Shown here: positions 1 to 7,252 of the stretch, one piece after another
Numbering within the stretch: the stretch's first letter is position 1
How the letters are laid out: each line of letters begins with the position of its first letter
DNA from: JANPCX01 sp031431125
Lineage (GTDB): Bacteria > Pseudomonadota > Gammaproteobacteria > Burkholderiales > Burkholderiaceae_C
Direction: 5' to 3'
DNA length: 30,323 nt
NCBI GenBank assembly: GCA_031431125.1
Contig: JANPCX010000084.1
Location: 1-30,323, forward strand
Notes under the pieces: generated by a model
The model's input: the letters and a program-made list of their open reading frames with translations, nothing else
Told to the model about the DNA's origin: nothing
The model's database searches: none
Position numbers and translations under genes: made by a program

Positions 1-36
1 GTTCCATGACAGGCCGGGGTGTTGTTGTTGCGAGAT

Positions 37-930
37 TTACAGCAAACCCTTGAGCAGCTTGCCCATTTCTGAAGGATTGCGGGTGACGGTGAAGCCGCAG
101 GCTTCCATCACCTCGAGTTTCGCATCAGCAGTGTCAGCACCACCGGAGATCAAAGCACCGGCATGTCCCATGCGCTTGCCTGGGGGCGCGGTGACACCAG
201 CGATGAAGCCGACGATGGGTTTCTTCATATTGGCCTTGCACCACATGGCGGCTTCGGCTTCATCGGGGCCGCCAATTTCGCCAATCATGATGACGGCGTC
301 GGTATTGGGGTCGTCGTTGAAGAGGCGCATCACGTCAATGTGCTTGAGGCCATTGATGGGGTCGCCACCAATGCCCACTGCACTCGATTGGCCCAGGCCA
401 ATTTCCGTGAGCTGCGCGACAGCTTCAAAGGTCAAGGTACCGGAGCGCGAGACCACACCAATGCGGCCTTGGCGGTGGATGTGGCCTGGCATGATGCCGA
501 TCTTGATTTCGTCTGGGGTGATCAGACCAGGGCAGTTGGGGCCGAGCAGCAAGGTTTTTTTGCCGCCCTTGGCTTCTTTGACCTTCATCTTGTTGCGCAG
601 CTCCAGCATGTCGCGCACAGGGATGCCTTCGGTGATGCAGATGGCGAGGTCGAGGTCGGCTTCGACCGCTTCCCAAATCGCGGCAGCGGCACCAGCGGGC
701 GGCACGTAAATGACGCTCACCAAAGCGCCTGTGGCTTTGGAAGCTTCTTTGACGCTGGCGTAAATCGGAATGCCTTCAAAATCTTCGCCTGCTTTTTTCG
801 GGTTCACGCCCGCGACGAAGCAGTTTTTGCCATTGGCGTAGTCACGGCACATGCGGGTGTGGAACTGGCCCGTCTTGCCGGTGATACCTTGGGTGATGAC
901 TTTGGTGTCTTTATTGATGAGGATGGACAT
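37..930 (-). CDS. sucD: Succinyl-CoA ligase (ADP-forming) alpha subunit
   Basis: This 297-residue protein is the alpha subunit of succinyl-CoA synthetase. With SucC it converts succinyl-CoA plus ADP and phosphate into succinate, CoA and ATP in the TCA cycle, in the cytosol. The N-terminal CoA-binding Rossmann part begins with the family-typical ITQGITGKTGQFH stretch near residues 13-25. The phosphohistidine loop MGHAGALISGG lies near the C-terminus, with the catalytic histidine at about residue 256. Length matches the family (about 290). The ATG at 928-930 is preceded by an AAGGAA ribosome binding site about seven bases upstream. It lies 41 bp downstream of sucC on the same strand, so the two form the standard sucCD operon. 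The identification is secure. Confidence 0.97.
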   Translation of the reverse strand: MSILINKDTKVITQGITGKTGQFHTRMCRDYANGKNCFVAGVNPKKAGEDFEGIPIYASVKEASKATGALVSVIYVPPAGAAAAIWEAVEADLDLAICITEGIPVRDMLELRNKMKVKEAKGGKKTLLLGPNCPGLITPDEIKIGIMPGHIHRQGRIGVVSRSGTLTFEAVAQLTEIGLGQSSAVGIGGDPINGLKHIDVMRLFNDDPNTDAVIMIGEIGGPDEAEAAMWCKANMKKPIVGFIAGVTAPPGKRMGHAGALISGGADTADAKLEVMEACGFTVTRNPSEMGKLLKGLL

Positions 931-971
931 GGTGATTTCCTTGAATTCTGGGGCTGTGCGTGGGGCGCGTT

Positions 972-2132
972 TTATTTAAGCGCAGCCATCACTTTTTGCG
1001 CGGCCTCGGCCATGGAGTCGGCGCTGATGATGGGCAGGCCGCTCTCGGCCAGCATCTTTTTGCCCAAGTCTTCATTGGTGCCCTTCATGCGCACGACGAG
1101 TGGCACCGTGAGGTTCACGGCTTTGCAAGCGGCGATCACGCCATCCGCGATGGTGTCGCAGCGCATGATGCCGCCGAAGATGTTGACCAAAATCGCTTTG
1201 ACCTTGGGGTTGGCCAACATGATCTTGAAGGCTTCGGTGACCTTCTCGGCGGTAGCGCCACCGCCCACGTCCAAGAAGTTGGCCGGTTCGCCGCCGAAGA
1301 GTTTGATGGTGTCCATGGTGGCCATGGCCAGGCCCGCGCCGTTGACCAAACAGCCGATGTTGCCGTCGAGCTGGATGTAAGCCAGGTCGAATTTGCTGGC
1401 TTCGATTTCAGCGGGGTCTTCTTCGTCCAAATCGCGGTAAGCGACGATTTCGGGGTGACGGAAAAGGGCGTTGCTGTCGAAGTTGAATTTGGCATCCAGC
1501 GCTTTGATGTTGCCATTGCCTTCCAGGATCAAGGGGTTGATCTCGGCCAGCGAGCAGTCGGTGTCCATGTAGCACTGGTAGAGCTTTTTGAACACATCGA
1601 TCGCCTGGGCTTGCGATGCAGCCGGGACGCCAATGCCATTGGCAAGTTCTACGCCCTGGGCATCGGTCAGTCCGGTGGCCGGGTCGATGAAGACTTTGAG
1701 AATTTTCTCGGGTGTGGCGTGGGCCACTTCTTCGATGTCCATGCCGCCTTCGCTGGAGGCCATCATGGCCACTTTTTGCGTGGCGCGGTCGGTCACTGCG
1801 GCAACGTAATACTCTTTTTTGATGTCGGCGCCTTCTTCAATCAAGAGGCGACGCACCTTTTGTCCATCAGGGCCAGTTTGGTGGGTTTTGAGTTGCATGC
1901 CCAGAATTTCGCTGGACAACTTTTTCACATCGTCCATCGAACGCGCCAACTTCACACCACCGCCCTTGCCTCGGCCACCGGCGTGGATTTGTGCTTTCAC
2001 CACCCAGACCGGGCCACCCAATTTTTGTGCGGCCTCGGTCGCTTCAAGTACGCTGAACGCGGGGTAACCGCGTGGCACGGGCACGCCAAACTGGCGCAGG
2101 ATTTCTTTGCCTTGGTATTCATGAATCTTCAT
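972..2132 (-). CDS. sucC: Succinyl-CoA ligase (ADP-forming) beta subunit
   Basis: This is the 386-residue beta subunit of succinyl-CoA synthetase, which carries the ATP-grasp nucleotide-binding domain and the succinate site. The start is set at the ATG giving MKIHEYQGKEIL, the conserved family N-terminus. The frame stays open about 70 codons further upstream, but that extension is low-complexity and runs into the DUF2889 gene. Visible family features include GGRGKGGGVK near residue 50 and, in the C-terminal CoA-ligase domain, NIFGGIMRCD and MKGTNEDLGKKML. The length fits the family (386-388). A weak AAGAAAG element precedes the start. It is the promoter-proximal gene of sucCD. A TTGACC hexamer on the minus strand at 2189-2194 could be a -35 element, but no convincing -10 accompanies it. 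Confidence 0.97.
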   Translation of the reverse strand: MKIHEYQGKEILRQFGVPVPRGYPAFSVLEATEAAQKLGGPVWVVKAQIHAGGRGKGGGVKLARSMDDVKKLSSEILGMQLKTHQTGPDGQKVRRLLIEEGADIKKEYYVAAVTDRATQKVAMMASSEGGMDIEEVAHATPEKILKVFIDPATGLTDAQGVELANGIGVPAASQAQAIDVFKKLYQCYMDTDCSLAEINPLILEGNGNIKALDAKFNFDSNALFRHPEIVAYRDLDEEDPAEIEASKFDLAYIQLDGNIGCLVNGAGLAMATMDTIKLFGGEPANFLDVGGGATAEKVTEAFKIMLANPKVKAILVNIFGGIMRCDTIADGVIAACKAVNLTVPLVVRMKGTNEDLGKKMLAESGLPIISADSMAEAAQKVMAALK

Positions 2133-2190
2133 CGTGGGCTTTCTTGATCGAGGGAAGTAAAAGTAGAAAAGGGAATTCGATGCGCCGCGG

Positions 2191-2757
2191 TCAATGCGAC
2201 GTGTCTTTGCTGGATTTGTACCAGCGGGGGTAGTACTGCTGCACGGCGGGTGCGTCGTCCTTGAGCGCGTGGCAGCGGTTGATTTGAAATGGGGGCGCTT
2301 CGTCAACGGCGTCTTCCCGAATGTCCATGACCTCCCCCGCAAAAGCTTGAACCACGGCTGTGGGCAGCACCTGGGTCAGCTCCGTGAGATGGGTGCATCC
2401 AAGCACACCGCCCAACCGCGCTTTGACATTCGAGTAGAAGCCTTTGAGCAGATTCAAACCCACCAGCTGTGAATACGCGTCGCCATGCTGGTCGCACAAA
2501 CCGGTGTAGGGCATCCAGTTGGTTTGCGCGCCGGACTCCAAGATGTTGAACCGCTCGTCTATTACTACCCGAAGCAACATGTCGTGGATGGGCTGGCCCG
2601 CGAGCCTAACGCCGCCTGCCAGCTTCGCATCACGGGTTTTGACGTCGCAAATGTGAGCATCAACTTCCCATAGTCCGCCACCGCGAGAAAACACCTGCAC
2701 GTCGATGGTTCGACGGTGCTTGAGTGCGCGGTGGAGGGAAGCGGTGGGCAGGGCCAT
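2191..2757 (-). CDS. DUF2889 family protein, function unknown
   Basis: A 188-residue cytosolic protein that I recognise as DUF2889 from the pattern LHRALKHRRTIDVQ, GGLWEVDAHICDVKT and DMLLRVVIDERFNI in its first half, and LVGLNLLKGF followed by GCTHLTELT in the second. No enzymatic function is established for this family. There is no signal peptide or membrane segment. I chose the ATG at 2755-2757 because homologues begin just before the LKH motif; a TTG at 2824-2826 would add 23 residues without family support, and neither start has a good Shine-Dalgarno. Its position between recA-recX and sucCD is, from memory, common in related genomes. It ends 58 bp before sucC, so sucC could be read from the same transcript. 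Confidence 0.85.
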   Translation of the reverse strand: MALPTASLHRALKHRRTIDVQVFSRGGGLWEVDAHICDVKTRDAKLAGGVRLAGQPIHDMLLRVVIDERFNILESGAQTNWMPYTGLCDQHGDAYSQLVGLNLLKGFYSNVKARLGGVLGCTHLTELTQVLPTAVVQAFAGEVMDIREDAVDEAPPFQINRCHALKDDAPAVQQYYPRWYKSSKDTSH

Positions 2758-3089
2758 CGGATGAAGATTGAAACGGGGCAGGCGCAAAAACGCACTGGTT
2801 TTGGCACCCCCGTCAGCATGTCGCAAACATGGCCGACGGGATACCTAACAGTTACCAGGCGAAACAGCCGAGCAATGTAGCATGTTGCGTCGCCACATGG
2901 CGCGCTGCCTGCCGCATGCTGCGGTGGGCCCAGTGGATTCACCCTGCCCTACCGTGTCAATCAATCGCCCCTGCGTGAGCCCGGCCCACCCTTTAGACCA
3001 CACCGGCGCAATGGCGATTGATTGACACAGTAGGGCTAGCGTTATCAGCCACTGTCCATCGTCTGGGCGCGGCCATGTGCCCGAGATCA
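2758..3089. other. 332-bp intergenic region between recX and the DUF2889 gene
   Basis: No coding frame with family resemblance is visible here. The main content is the long inverted repeat at 2946-3036, listed separately. A small palindrome, CCGCA-TGC-TGCGG, lies at 2913-2925. Any promoter for the DUF2889/sucCD unit should lie between about 2760 and 2945 on the minus strand, but I see no hexamer pair strong enough to call. Confidence 0.6.
2946..3036. repeat. 91-bp near-perfect palindromic element (24-bp inverted repeats)
   Basis: The left arm 2946-2969 and right arm 3013-3036 are reverse complements at 23 of 24 positions; the only mismatch is C2953 against A3029. The core of the right arm reads GGCGATTGATTGACAC. 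The arms enclose a 43-bp GC-rich centre (2970-3012). There is no T-tract on either side, so it does not look like an intrinsic terminator. The arrangement resembles a small non-autonomous element (MITE or REP-like) or a large operator/structured RNA. No target duplication is obvious at the edges. The observation of the repeat is certain; its nature is not. Confidence 0.85.
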
Positions 3090-3644
3090 TCACCCCAGAT
3101 CGTCGTCAGGGATTCGGGTGTGTTGTTTGGCCACGTGTCGCAGTACACGCCGCACGACCTCGGCGGAGAAACCACGTTGAATCAAAAACCGCGCCTGCTT
3201 GGCCGCTTCAGCGGCGCTGCCCGGCGGATTTGCAAATTTACGTGCGTGAACGTCTCGGGCTCGGTCGGCCTCCGATGCTTGCAAGGCCGATGCCGCCTCG
3301 GTCGACAACGCCACTTGGTGCCCCGCCAATTCTTGCTGAATGCGCAAATTGCCATAGCGCTGCGCGCGAACGTGCACGCGGCTTTGCATGAATCGGGTGT
3401 CACTGAGGTAACCCTGGGCGATCAACCAGTCCAGCGTCTCGTTCACTGCGGCGGGCCAATCGGTGTGTTGTCCATCGTCAGCAACATGATCACTGGATGC
3501 AACTGAGGCGGCCGCTTGCAACACACGCGCGTGGCGCAATAACTTTTGGCGCAACTCGCTGACGCTGTGTTCTCGCTGCGCCAGCCACTGCACGCCGCGG
3601 GCGCGCAGACTGGCGGGCTGCGGTGATTGGCCTCGGGCTTTCAT
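3090..3644 (-). CDS. recX: Regulatory protein RecX
   Basis: A 184-residue helical protein of the RecX family, which binds RecA filaments and inhibits or modulates their extension. The RecX helical repeats are visible: LRARGVQWLAQREHSVSELRQKLL near the N-terminus, then VNETLDWLIAQGYLSDTRFMQSRV in the middle, and KQARFLIQRGFSAEVVRRVLR near the C-terminus. It is somewhat longer than the usual 150-160 residues because of a spacer (AAASVASSDHVADDGQ) between the first and second repeat. The ATG at 3642-3644 lies 47 bp downstream of the recA stop, so it is probably expressed from the SOS-controlled recA promoter. Identification is secure from sequence and context. Confidence 0.93.
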   Translation of the reverse strand: MKARGQSPQPASLRARGVQWLAQREHSVSELRQKLLRHARVLQAAASVASSDHVADDGQHTDWPAAVNETLDWLIAQGYLSDTRFMQSRVHVRAQRYGNLRIQQELAGHQVALSTEAASALQASEADRARDVHARKFANPPGSAAEAAKQARFLIQRGFSAEVVRRVLRHVAKQHTRIPDDDLG

Positions 3645-3691
3645 GGCGCCTGAGTGAACTGCCCGCCGTGAATGCGAGCAGTCCGTGGCCT

Positions 3692-4792
3692 TTACTCTTT
3701 AGCGGCCTTGGTCTTGGCCGCTTTGGCCTCCGACGCAACCGCATCGGCCGCACCAGGCAGCAGCGGGATGCCCAGTTCGAGTCGCACTTTGTTCTCGATT
3801 TCGACGGCCAGGTCACGGTTCTCGCGCAAGAACTCCCTGGCGTTGTCTTTGCCTTGGCCAATTTTCTCGCCGTTGTAGGCATACCAAGAGCCGCTTTTCT
3901 CCAGGACTTTGGCTTCGACGCCCATGTCGATGATCTCGCCTTCACGGCTGATACCCTCACCATAAAGAATGTCGAACTCCGCAGTTTTGAAAGGTGGGGC
4001 TACTTTGTTTTTTACCACCTTCACCTTGGTTTCGTTGCCAATGACTTCTTCGCCCTTTTTAATGCTACCGATGCGACGGATGTCCAAGCGGACAGAGGCG
4101 TAGAACTTCAAGGCATTGCCACCGGTAGTGGTTTCGGGAGAACCAAACATCACACCAATCTTCATGCGGATTTGGTTGATGAACACGACCATGGTGTTGG
4201 TCTTCTTAATGGTTCCGGTGAGCTTACGTAGCGCTTGGCTCATCAAGCGCGCCTGCAAACCCGGCAAAGAGTCGCCCATTTCGCCTTCGATCTCAGCTTT
4301 GGGGGTGAGGGCGGCCACCGAGTCGATCACGACCAAATCGACGGAACCTGAACGCACCAGGGAGTAGACAATTTCCAGGGCTTGCTCGCCGGTGTCCGGC
4401 TGGCTGATGAGCAGCTCTTGTAAGTTGACGCCAAGTTTTTGAGCGTAGCCTGTGTCCAGGGCGTGTTCGGCGTCAATGAAGGCGCAGGTGCCACCGAGTT
4501 TTTGCATTTCTGCTACCACTTGCAGCGTCAACGTGGTCTTGCCACTGGACTCGGGACCATAAATTTCCACCACTCGGCCGCGCGGCAGGCCGCCCACGCC
4601 AAGGGCAGTATCCAGGCCGAGCGAGCCCGTAGAGACGACTTGAATGTCCTCCACCACCTCGCCTTCGCCCAGGCGCATGATGGAGCCCTTGCCAAACTGT
4701 TTCTCAATTTGGGCCAGGGCGGCCTGCAGGGCTTTGGCTTTTTCGGTGTTGAGGGCGGAATTGGCGGTGAGGTTTTTGACGGGTGCATCCAT
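3692..4792 (-). CDS. recA: Recombinase A (DNA strand exchange and SOS co-protease)
   Basis: A 366-residue RecA. It forms ATP-dependent filaments on single-stranded DNA, catalyses homologous pairing and strand exchange, and stimulates LexA self-cleavage. The Walker A motif GPESSGKT is at residues 79-86, Walker B (DLVVIDSV) is near 150, and the L2 DNA-binding loop region GGNALKFYASVRLDIRR follows. The C-terminal tail is rich in lysine and alanine rather than the acidic tail of E. coli RecA. The ATG at 4790-4792 has a GGAG element about ten bases upstream. A LexA-box-like sequence and a -10/-35 pair lie immediately upstream (separate entries). It heads a recA-recX unit. Confidence 0.98.
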   Translation of the reverse strand: MDAPVKNLTANSALNTEKAKALQAALAQIEKQFGKGSIMRLGEGEVVEDIQVVSTGSLGLDTALGVGGLPRGRVVEIYGPESSGKTTLTLQVVAEMQKLGGTCAFIDAEHALDTGYAQKLGVNLQELLISQPDTGEQALEIVYSLVRSGSVDLVVIDSVAALTPKAEIEGEMGDSLPGLQARLMSQALRKLTGTIKKTNTMVVFINQIRMKIGVMFGSPETTTGGNALKFYASVRLDIRRIGSIKKGEEVIGNETKVKVVKNKVAPPFKTAEFDILYGEGISREGEIIDMGVEAKVLEKSGSWYAYNGEKIGQGKDNAREFLRENRDLAVEIENKVRLELGIPLLPGAADAVASEAKAAKTKAAKE

Positions 4793-4818
4793 GGCGGGTC
4801 TCCAGCTGAAGTGGGGTC

Positions 4819-4846
4819 ATTATGGCAAACGCTGGATGTTTGTACA
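4819..4846 (-). promoter_or_regulatory. Putative sigma-70 promoter of recA
   Basis: On the minus strand, TGTACA (4841-4846, 4/6 match to the -35 consensus) is separated by 16 bp from CATAAT (4819-4824, 5/6 match to the -10 consensus). The -10 is about 26 bp upstream of the recA ATG. The -35 lies inside the LexA-box-like sequence, the arrangement expected for an SOS-repressed promoter. Assigned by eye; not experimentally known. Confidence 0.5.
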
Positions 4847-4847
4847 G
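4832..4847. promoter_or_regulatory. LexA (SOS) box candidate upstream of recA
   Basis: On the minus strand the 16-mer reads CTGTACAAACATCCAG. It follows the proteobacterial LexA consensus CTGT-N8-ACAG, with a perfect left half and one mismatch (CCAG) in the right half. It overlaps the proposed -35 and lies 40 bp upstream of the recA start. The role of LexA in repressing recA is established for proteobacteria; occupancy of this site is inferred. Confidence 0.65.
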
Positions 4848-4958
4848 TGGTTTTGGCGGCTTTGCCAAAAATAGTTTCTTCGGGTCTGCAGCGATGGATT
4901 GGCGAGCGGCCCGCGTCGAGAATTTTGGGACGTGGTGAACACGGATGGAGAGAAGCCC

Positions 4959-5630
4959 ATGCGCATCCTGATAGCGGAAGATGATCAAGTGCTGGCCGAT
5001 GGCCTGGTGCGCTCGCTGCGCAATTTGGGCTACGCGGTAGACCAAGTGAGCAGTGGTATGGAGGCCGATGCGGCGCTGGCGTCGCACGAGTTTGATTTGG
5101 TGATTCTGGATTTGGGACTGCCCAAGCTGCACGGGCTGGAGGTGCTGCGCAAGCTGCGGGCGCGCGGCGGCACGCTGCCGGTGCTGATTCTCACGGCGGC
5201 CGACAGCGTGGAGCAGCGCGTCAAAGGCCTGGACCTGGGTGCCGACGACTTCATGGCCAAACCGTTCTCGCTGCAAGAGTTGGAGGCGCGTGTGCGCGCC
5301 CTGACACGGCGCGGGTTGGGCACGGCATCCACCCTCATCAAACATGGCCCGCTAACATTTGATGCAACCGGGCGCGTGGCCTATATCAACGACCAGATGA
5401 TTGAGCTGTCGGCCCGCGAGCTGAGTCTGCTGGAAGTGCTGTTGCAGCGCACCGGGCGTTTGGTCAGCAAGGACCAACTGGTGGAGCGGCTGTGCGAATG
5501 GGGTGAAGAGGTGAGCAACAACGCGATCGAGGTCTACATCCATCGTTTGCGCAAAAAGATAGAGCAGGGCCCGGTACGCATTGCCACGGTGCGCGGTTTG
5601 GGTTATTGCCTAGAAAAAGTCCAAGGCTGA
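4959..5630 (+). CDS. OmpR/TctD-type DNA-binding response regulator
   Basis: A 223-residue two-component response regulator. The receiver domain spans about residues 1-115, with acidic pocket E7-D8-D9, phospho-acceptor aspartate D51 in LVILDLGLP, the switch threonine in ILTAAD and the conserved lysine in FMAKPF. A winged-helix DNA-binding domain covers about 125-220 and ends in the typical VRGLGYCLE. The start ATGCGCATCCTG has a good GGAGAG Shine-Dalgarno at 4947-4952; the longer frame upstream lacks family support. The stop is 10 bp before the sensor kinase, so the two are co-transcribed. It resembles the QseB/TctD/PmrA branch. No tricarboxylate or other transporter sits beside it, so the regulon cannot be read from context. 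Confidence 0.92.
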   Translation: MRILIAEDDQVLADGLVRSLRNLGYAVDQVSSGMEADAALASHEFDLVILDLGLPKLHGLEVLRKLRARGGTLPVLILTAADSVEQRVKGLDLGADDFMAKPFSLQELEARVRALTRRGLGTASTLIKHGPLTFDATGRVAYINDQMIELSARELSLLEVLLQRTGRLVSKDQLVERLCEWGEEVSNNAIEVYIHRLRKKIEQGPVRIATVRGLGYCLEKVQG

Positions 5631-5640
5631 CGCCCTGCTC

Positions 5641-7155
5641 ATGGCACGCGCTCAACGCTCGCTGTTTGGCGAGATCCTCGATTGGATGCTCGCGCCGCTG
5701 CTGCTGCTGTGGCCGATGAGCGTGGCCTTGACTTGGTTGGTCGCGCAGGGCATCGCCAACAAGCCTTTTGACCGCGAGTTGGGCGAAACCGCGCGCACAC
5801 TCTCTAAGCACGTCCTCATTCAAGCGCACAACACGGTGAGGGACGAGGGGCGTGCGGTGTTCACACTGCCCCCCCAAGCGGCGGAAATCTTGCATGCCGA
5901 CGAGTCCGACGAGGTCTACTACCAAGTGCTGGGCCTGCGCGGCGAGTGGCTCAGCGGCGACAAAGCCTTGCCGGTGCCGACGGTCGACGAGAAAACCATC
6001 CATGGTGAGATGCGCTTTCGTGACGACGTGGTGCGCGGTGAAGAGGTTCGAATTGCGTTTGTCTGGGTCGACCTGCCAGGCCGCGGCGAGCAAACAGGGC
6101 CGTTGATACAGGTCGCAGAAACCAAAAACAAGCGGTCCCAGCTGGCCACGGAAATCATCAAAGGCGTGATGCTTCCGCAGTTCGTCATCCTGCCTCTGGC
6201 GGTGCTGTTGGTGTGGCTGGCCCTGACACGTGGCATTGCGCCACTGAATGAACTGCAACAGCGCATACGCAAACGCGACAGCGGCGACTTGAGCCCCATC
6301 GACGAAGGTGAGGCGCCCGAAGAAGTCGCGCCCTTGGTCGGTGCCATCAACGACCTGCTGGCGCGGCTGGACCAGTCCATGCGCACACAAAAACACTTTC
6401 TGGCCGACGCCGCCCACCAGCTCAAAACGCCGCTGGCCGGGCTGCGCACCCAGGCCGAACTCGCGCAGCGTGAGGTGGAGCAGGGGCAGGGGCGACCCGA
6501 AGCAACAGCCGCTATCACGGCCAGCCTCGCCCACATCGCCCGCTCCAGCCAGAACGCGGCCCACATGGTGAACCAACTGCTCTCCATGGCCCGCGCTGAG
6601 AACCAGGGCCAAACCGCGTTGCGGGACTGGGTCGATCTGACAGAGTTGGCTGTGGAAGTGGTGCGCGACATGGTGCCCAAAGCCATGGAGTCACGCATTG
6701 ATTTGGGCTACGAAGGCAACGACCCTGGCAGCCCGCATAACGCTCAAGCACTGCGGGTACGCGGCAGCGCAGTCCTGTTGCGAGAGCTGTTGCGCAACCT
6801 TGTGGACAACGCGCTGAAATACACGCCGGCACTCGGCACCGTCACCGTGCGGGTGTTGAACGATCCCTTTGGGCAGGTGGTGGTGGTGCAGGTGGAGGAC
6901 TCGGGGCCCGGCATTCCTGTGCCGGAACGTGAGCAAGTTTTTCAGCCGTTTTACAGGGCGCTGGGAACACAGGTGGATGGATCGGGCTTGGGCCTGGCCA
7001 TCGTGCGTGAGATCGCCGCACAACACGAGGCCGAGTTGACCCTCGCCGATGCCCACCCCATCGACCCCGACAGACGGCCGCATGGCCCGGGGGCCTTGTT
7101 CACGCTGCGCTTTCAAGCGCAACTGGCCAAGGACGTCGGGGGCAGCCCAGCCTAG
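5641..7155 (+). CDS. Sensor histidine kinase, TctE/QseC-like
   Basis: A 504-residue inner-membrane histidine kinase, the evident partner of the preceding response regulator. Transmembrane segment 1 is near residues 16-36, followed by a periplasmic sensor region of about 135 residues of the 2CSK_N (TctE) type, and segment 2 near 175-197. A short HAMP-like linker follows, then the dimerisation/phosphorylation helix FLADAAHQLKTPLAGL with phospho-accepting H259. The ATPase domain shows the N box (LLRNLVDNALKYTP), G1 (VEDSGPGIP) and G2 (GSGLGLAIV). All catalytic motifs are intact. The start is the first ATG, 10 bp after the regulator's stop, with no strong Shine-Dalgarno, which suggests coupling. 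The signal sensed is unknown. Confidence 0.92.
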   Translation: MARAQRSLFGEILDWMLAPLLLLWPMSVALTWLVAQGIANKPFDRELGETARTLSKHVLIQAHNTVRDEGRAVFTLPPQAAEILHADESDEVYYQVLGLRGEWLSGDKALPVPTVDEKTIHGEMRFRDDVVRGEEVRIAFVWVDLPGRGEQTGPLIQVAETKNKRSQLATEIIKGVMLPQFVILPLAVLLVWLALTRGIAPLNELQQRIRKRDSGDLSPIDEGEAPEEVAPLVGAINDLLARLDQSMRTQKHFLADAAHQLKTPLAGLRTQAELAQREVEQGQGRPEATAAITASLAHIARSSQNAAHMVNQLLSMARAENQGQTALRDWVDLTELAVEVVRDMVPKAMESRIDLGYEGNDPGSPHNAQALRVRGSAVLLRELLRNLVDNALKYTPALGTVTVRVLNDPFGQVVVVQVEDSGPGIPVPEREQVFQPFYRALGTQVDGSGLGLAIVREIAAQHEAELTLADAHPIDPDRRPHGPGALFTLRFQAQLAKDVGGSPA

Positions 7156-7252
7156 TGTGGTGTTGCTCGCCACCGCTGAACGCGTCCGTCGCCCGCCACC
7201 GTCAAGGCAGCCCTATAGACTGCATCTCCGCCACCTCCGAGACGCGCCCGCG

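Noticed and set aside
163..2147. Long open frames antisense to sucD and sucC (more than 390 codons each)
   Set aside because: They mirror highly conserved genes on the other strand, have low-complexity Phe/His/Ala-rich translations and no family resemblance. Such frames arise from GC-rich codon bias.
2133..2342. Upstream extension of sucC by about 70 codons
   Set aside because: The extension is not like SucC, overlaps the DUF2889 gene and the family starts at MKIHEYQ.
2946..3036. Reading the long inverted repeat as the recX terminator
   Set aside because: The stem is not followed by a U-rich tract on the minus strand and its 43-base loop is too large for an intrinsic terminator.
4899..4958. 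Twenty extra N-terminal codons on the response regulator
   Set aside because: The receiver domain begins at MRILIAEDD, which has its own GGAGAG ribosome binding site.
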